Origin: an uncultured Lachnospiraceae bacterium
Lineage (GTDB): Bacteria > Bacillota > Clostridia > Lachnospirales > Lachnospiraceae
Length of the DNA stretch: 25,228 bases
Direction: 5' to 3'
Assembly (NCBI GenBank): GCA_910588295.1
Contig: CAJUQO010000050.1
Span: forward strand, 1 to 25,228
Position numbers and translations under genes: made by a program. Under the pieces are notes generated by a model. The model was not told the DNA's origin and did not search any database. It saw nothing but the letters and a program-made list of their open reading frames with translations. Positions 24,287 through 25,228 of the stretch are shown one piece after another. Every line of letters begins with the position of its first letter. Within the stretch, counting starts at the first letter, position 1.

Positions 24287-24387
24287 GGAGGCCTTTTTTA
24301 TGGAATTTTTTATGGAATTGGTGATCTCGTTTGGACGTGGGCTTTGGCTTGTCATTTTTCCGGATACATGATAAGCTAAGCATATTC
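24287..24387 (+). repeat. Right copy of the long direct repeat flanking the IS (target duplication)
   Basis: 24293-24387 is identical to 22234-22328. The DNA continuing to the right (TTTCGTGGAGGTGAG...) leads into the AAA-ATPase-like pseudogene, while the left copy continues to the left into the DUF2971 gene. The pre-insertion order can thus be rebuilt as DUF2971, small ORF, ATPase-like gene. Confidence 0.9.
24300..24371 (+). CDS. Small ORF of 23 codons, hydrophobic peptide (right copy)
   Basis: Identical to the ORF at 22241-22312, because it lies in the duplicated target. The ribosome binding site is now GGGAGG, formed partly by the IS border, and still at usable spacing. Any native promoter is cut off from this copy by the IS; expression would need read-through or a promoter in the IS. 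It ends 35 bp before the GTG of the ATPase-like pseudogene. Confidence 0.4.
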   Translation: MEFFMELVISFGRGLWLVIFPDT

Positions 24388-24406
24388 TTTCGTGGAGGTG
24401 AGTGCG

Positions 24407-25161
24407 GTGGGAAATTATTAAAATCCGGGGAACTGCGGCTTTACCGGTATCAGAAACGATACGTATATCGATAAAAGCGGAATGATCAGCCGGATCAATG
24501 AGACCATAGATACGCCGAGGCGTCTGACCTGCGTCAGCCGTCCCCGCCGGTTCGGGAAATCCTTCGCGGCCCAGATGCTGTGCGCCTATTACGACTGAAG
24601 CTGCGATTCGTCGGCTCTGTCTATAACCCAAATTTGGTGATGAAGGCCGTGCGCAATCGCAAATTTTATTCTTATTGGACAGAATCTTCTGCCTCAAAAA
24701 GTCTGATGGAATACATCAGTCTGGATTTTGACGGTATGTCAAAGACAATTGCCGAACTTATGGGAGGTATTGAAGTTCCGGTAAATACAGGCAGTTTTGC
24801 CAATGATCTGGTCACTTTTCAAAACCGGGATGATGTACTGACGCTGCTGATCCACCTGGGATATCTTGCCTATCGCGAGGAAACAGGAACGGCCCGTATT
24901 CCCAATGAGGAGATCCGGCTGGAGTTTGCCAGAACTGTCCGTGAAGTGAAGCGGGATGAGACGATCCGGCGTGTCAGGGAAAGTGACCGGCTGATTGCAG
25001 ATACGATTCAGGGGAACGCGGAAGCGGTGGCTGCTCAGATTGAGAAAATTCACAGGGAGGAGACGGCGCCTCTGTTTTATAATAATGAGCAGGCGCTGCG
25101 CAGCGTTATTAAGCTGGCATATATCAGTTATAAGGATCATTACTCAAACTTCCCATATTAA
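24407..25161 (+). pseudogene. AAA-ATPase-like protein (PF09820/DUF1703 type), broken
   Basis: The start is GTG at 24407 after GGAGGTGAG. The reading is GNY, stop (TAA at 24419), then NPGNCGFTGIRNDTYIDKSG and CVSRPRRFGKSFAAQMLCAYYD, which is the typical N-terminus with the Walker-like RPRRFGKS. A second stop is TGA at 24596. Around 24612-24620 the protein jumps and shifts frame to YNPNLVMKAVRNRKFYSYW and later FQNRDDVLTLLIHLGYLAY and HREETAPLFYNNEQALRSVIKLAY, the family's downstream part. A block that is expected between them is missing, and the PD-(D/E)XK-like C-terminal half is lost after YKDHY. Intact members are very common in Lachnospiraceae, with unknown role. The family is assigned from memory of its motifs. 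Confidence 0.88.
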
Positions 25162-25176
25162 AAATGGGGTATGCAC

Positions 25177-25206
25177 CTTGCTACGAAAATAAAACTCGTA
25201 GCCAAG
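25177..25206. repeat. Hairpin just beyond the pseudogene
   Basis: CTTGCTACGA (25177-25186) pairs with TCGTAGCCAAG (25196-25206), ten pairs with one bulged C and a 9-base A-rich loop. It lies after the point where the ATPase-like coding sequence breaks off and may belong to whatever truncated it. Too close to the window end to judge. Confidence 0.4.
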
Positions 25207-25228
25207 AACTGAACCTTGACAACAAATG

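Noticed and set aside
24281..24290. CTCCCGGGAG palindrome as an independent regulatory site
   Set aside because: It spans the IS right border and is more simply a junction coincidence.
1..25228. CRISPR array, tRNA or rRNA genes
   Set aside because: No regularly spaced repeats, cloverleaf-like segments or rRNA signatures were seen; repeats found are palindromic or IS-related.

Overview
The window looks like a chromosomal segment of a spore-forming Clostridia, most likely a gut Lachnospiraceae. The reasons are the core block holA / rpsT / gpr / spoIIP, a Gram-positive lipoprotein-type sugar ABC transporter, strong AGGAGG ribosome binding sites, BIG2/BspA-type surface proteins, and mid-to-high GC genes separated by AT-rich spacers. 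The taxon is inferred from gene content; no marker was searched.

Region 1 (1-6646) is a tightly packed, same-strand four-gene module that I cannot assign to a described system. It holds a large protein with an N-terminal helical part (cut by the left window edge), a protein with a probable C-terminal beta-propeller, a Gly-Gly-X-rich collagen-like protein, and a beta-rich protein ending in a Hint (intein/hedgehog-type) autoprocessing domain. The genes overlap or nearly abut, none of the visible N-termini has a signal peptide, and the module abuts holA. It is the best candidate here for an undescribed system.

Region 2 (6647-10830) is housekeeping and sporulation: holA (DNA polymerase III delta), convergent rpsT (S20) with a shared bidirectional terminator and a near-consensus promoter, then gpr (spore protease) and spoIIP (engulfment hydrolase with a long acidic linker).

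Region 3 (10831-15727) opens with a 376-bp spacer holding a MITE-like structured element and a promoter with a leader hairpin. A four-gene carbohydrate ABC transporter operon follows: ATPase, two permeases, and a solute-binding lipoprotein that also has a C-terminal membrane segment.

Region 4 (15728-19740) has small single-gene or two-gene units: a DegV fatty-acid-binding protein, an OB-fold-like lipoprotein with a small GtrA-type membrane protein, a secreted BIG2 protein, and a Cu/Zn superoxide dismutase without a signal peptide. Variants of a GTAACAGTTCAG palindrome recur in the spacers, sometimes as terminators and sometimes as leader hairpins.

Region 5 (19741-25228) is accessory and decaying: a 5'-truncated BIG2/fn3/BspA surface protein, a DUF2971 protein, and an IS1634-family element. 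A roughly 100-bp direct repeat flanks the IS and fits the long target duplications known for IS1634. The duplication contains a complete 23-codon ORF with a ribosome binding site. Last comes an AAA-ATPase-like (PF09820 type) pseudogene with a nonsense codon, an internal deletion and a lost C-terminus. No tRNA, rRNA or CRISPR array was seen.
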